From assembly GCA_003157225.1 (NCBI GenBank), contig PMIZ01000288.1, positions 1-5,964 on the forward strand: DNA of 5,964 nucleotides. Reading direction: 5' to 3'. The notes beneath the pieces were generated by a model. The model had not been told where the DNA came from and did not search any database. It worked only from the letters and a program-made list of their open reading frames with translations. Both the position numbers and the translations under genes were made by a program. This stretch comes from Actinomycetota bacterium (GTDB taxonomy: Bacteria; Actinomycetota; Thermoleophilia; RBG-16-64-13). Shown piece after piece: positions 5,720 to 5,964 of the stretch (position 1 is its first letter; each line of letters starts with the position of its first letter).

Positions 5720-5871
5720 GTGCGCTCGGCGTCGGCGGGGAAGGCACAAGCAGGCAGTTCGCGGCTACGAAGGTGGTAGGCGATGCAGTCGCAACAAACG
5801 CCCTTGCGAGAGCAGGGCTCGTAGCTGCAGTTGCAGTTTTTTTTGTTGGCTTCGGCGGTGCAGGCGCGCAT
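5665..5871 (-). CDS. DUF6485 family cysteine-rich mini-protein
   Basis: A 68-residue protein that I recognise as DUF6485 from its pattern: [22 protein letters not shown] at 12-33, then RELPACAFP and [14 protein letters not shown]. It has eight cysteines at 4, 13, 15, 20, 26, 27, 29 and 42, arranged like a metal-binding site, probably zinc or iron-sulphur. Its function is unknown, and the usual length is about 60-70 residues, so this copy is complete. The ATG at 5871 was chosen because GGAG (5881-5878) is 6 bases upstream and the family begins here; an ATG at 5928 would add 19 hydrophobic residues encoded in the promoter region. Codons 9-12 contain an eight-A run (T-run 5837-5844 on the plus strand), odd for this GC-rich genome. 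The 3' end overlaps the second EamA gene tail to tail. Confidence 0.9.
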   Translation of the reverse strand: MRACTAEANKKNCNCSYEPCSRKGVCCDCIAYHLRSRELPACAFPADAERTYDRSFTHFARLVEKGKR

Positions 5872-5891
5872 GGGGTTCTCCAGGGCAATCT

Positions 5892-5902
5892 GATATAATA
5901 TC
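5892..5902. promoter_or_regulatory. Palindromic -10 region of a divergent promoter pair
   Basis: GATAT-A-ATATC is a perfect 5-bp inverted repeat around one base. On the plus strand it contains TATAAT (5894-5899), preceded by TG at the extended -10 position (5891-5892), a full consensus that needs little -35 help. On the minus strand it contains TATTAT (5900-5895), a five-of-six match for the DUF6485 gene. Neither side has a good -35 hexamer. Predicted leaders are short, about 20 bases on each side. Confidence 0.6.
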
Positions 5903-5927
5903 GTAACATTAATTGAGAGAACGACCA

Positions 5928-5964
5928 ATGAAACGCATGTCCGACAAGGAAGCCCGCGCCGGCC
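5928..5964 (+). CDS. Start of an unidentified gene (12 codons, runs off the window)
   Basis: ATG at 5928 opens a frame reading [12 protein letters not shown] to the window edge. It is supported by a consensus extended -10 about 30 bases upstream and by a modest SD-like GAGAGA (5915-5920) 7 bases before the ATG. A second ATG at codon 4 is possible. Too little is present to name a family. Confidence 0.5.
   Translation, partial: MKRMSDKEARAG

Overview
The window is a GC-rich bacterial chromosomal segment with tightly packed genes, several GTG starts and clear Shine-Dalgarno (SD) sites. I see no mobile element, RNA gene or CRISPR array. The gene mix (monofunctional catalase, RpfG-type regulator, DUF6485 protein, EamA exporters) suits a free-living or environmental bacterium. 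A high-GC actinobacterial or proteobacterial lineage is possible, but I cannot place it more closely.

Left part (1-2473, all minus strand). Read in transcription order, a half receiver domain (2394-2113) overlaps a complete receiver plus HD-GYP cyclic-di-GMP phosphodiesterase (2135-1053). An 88-nt gap holding a striking nested hairpin leads to a small cysteine-rich protein of unknown function (964-641). After a 181-nt gap with a possible operator comes a monofunctional haem catalase (459-1), cut by the window edge. This reads as a signalling block beside an oxidative-stress gene; whether they share a function is not shown by the sequence.

Middle part (2471-5719), a transporter cluster. A 12-helix MFS transporter on the minus strand (3700-2471) diverges from two plus-strand EamA/DMT-family exporters. 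The first, RhtA-like (3825-4763), appears to be read from a leaderless mRNA. The second (4760-5719) overlaps it by four bases (GTGA) and must be translationally coupled. The MFS leader carries a second nested GC-rich hairpin.

Right end (5665-5964). A DUF6485 cysteine-rich mini-protein (5871-5665, minus) overlaps the tail of the second EamA gene by 55 bp. It shares a small divergent promoter region with a plus-strand gene that starts at 5928 and leaves the window. The shared region is centred on a palindromic -10 element.

No convincing new multi-gene system is visible. The best leads are the untypical metal site of the HD-GYP protein, the half receiver coupled to it, the unrecognised cysteine-rich protein with its structured leader, and the palindromic bidirectional promoter.
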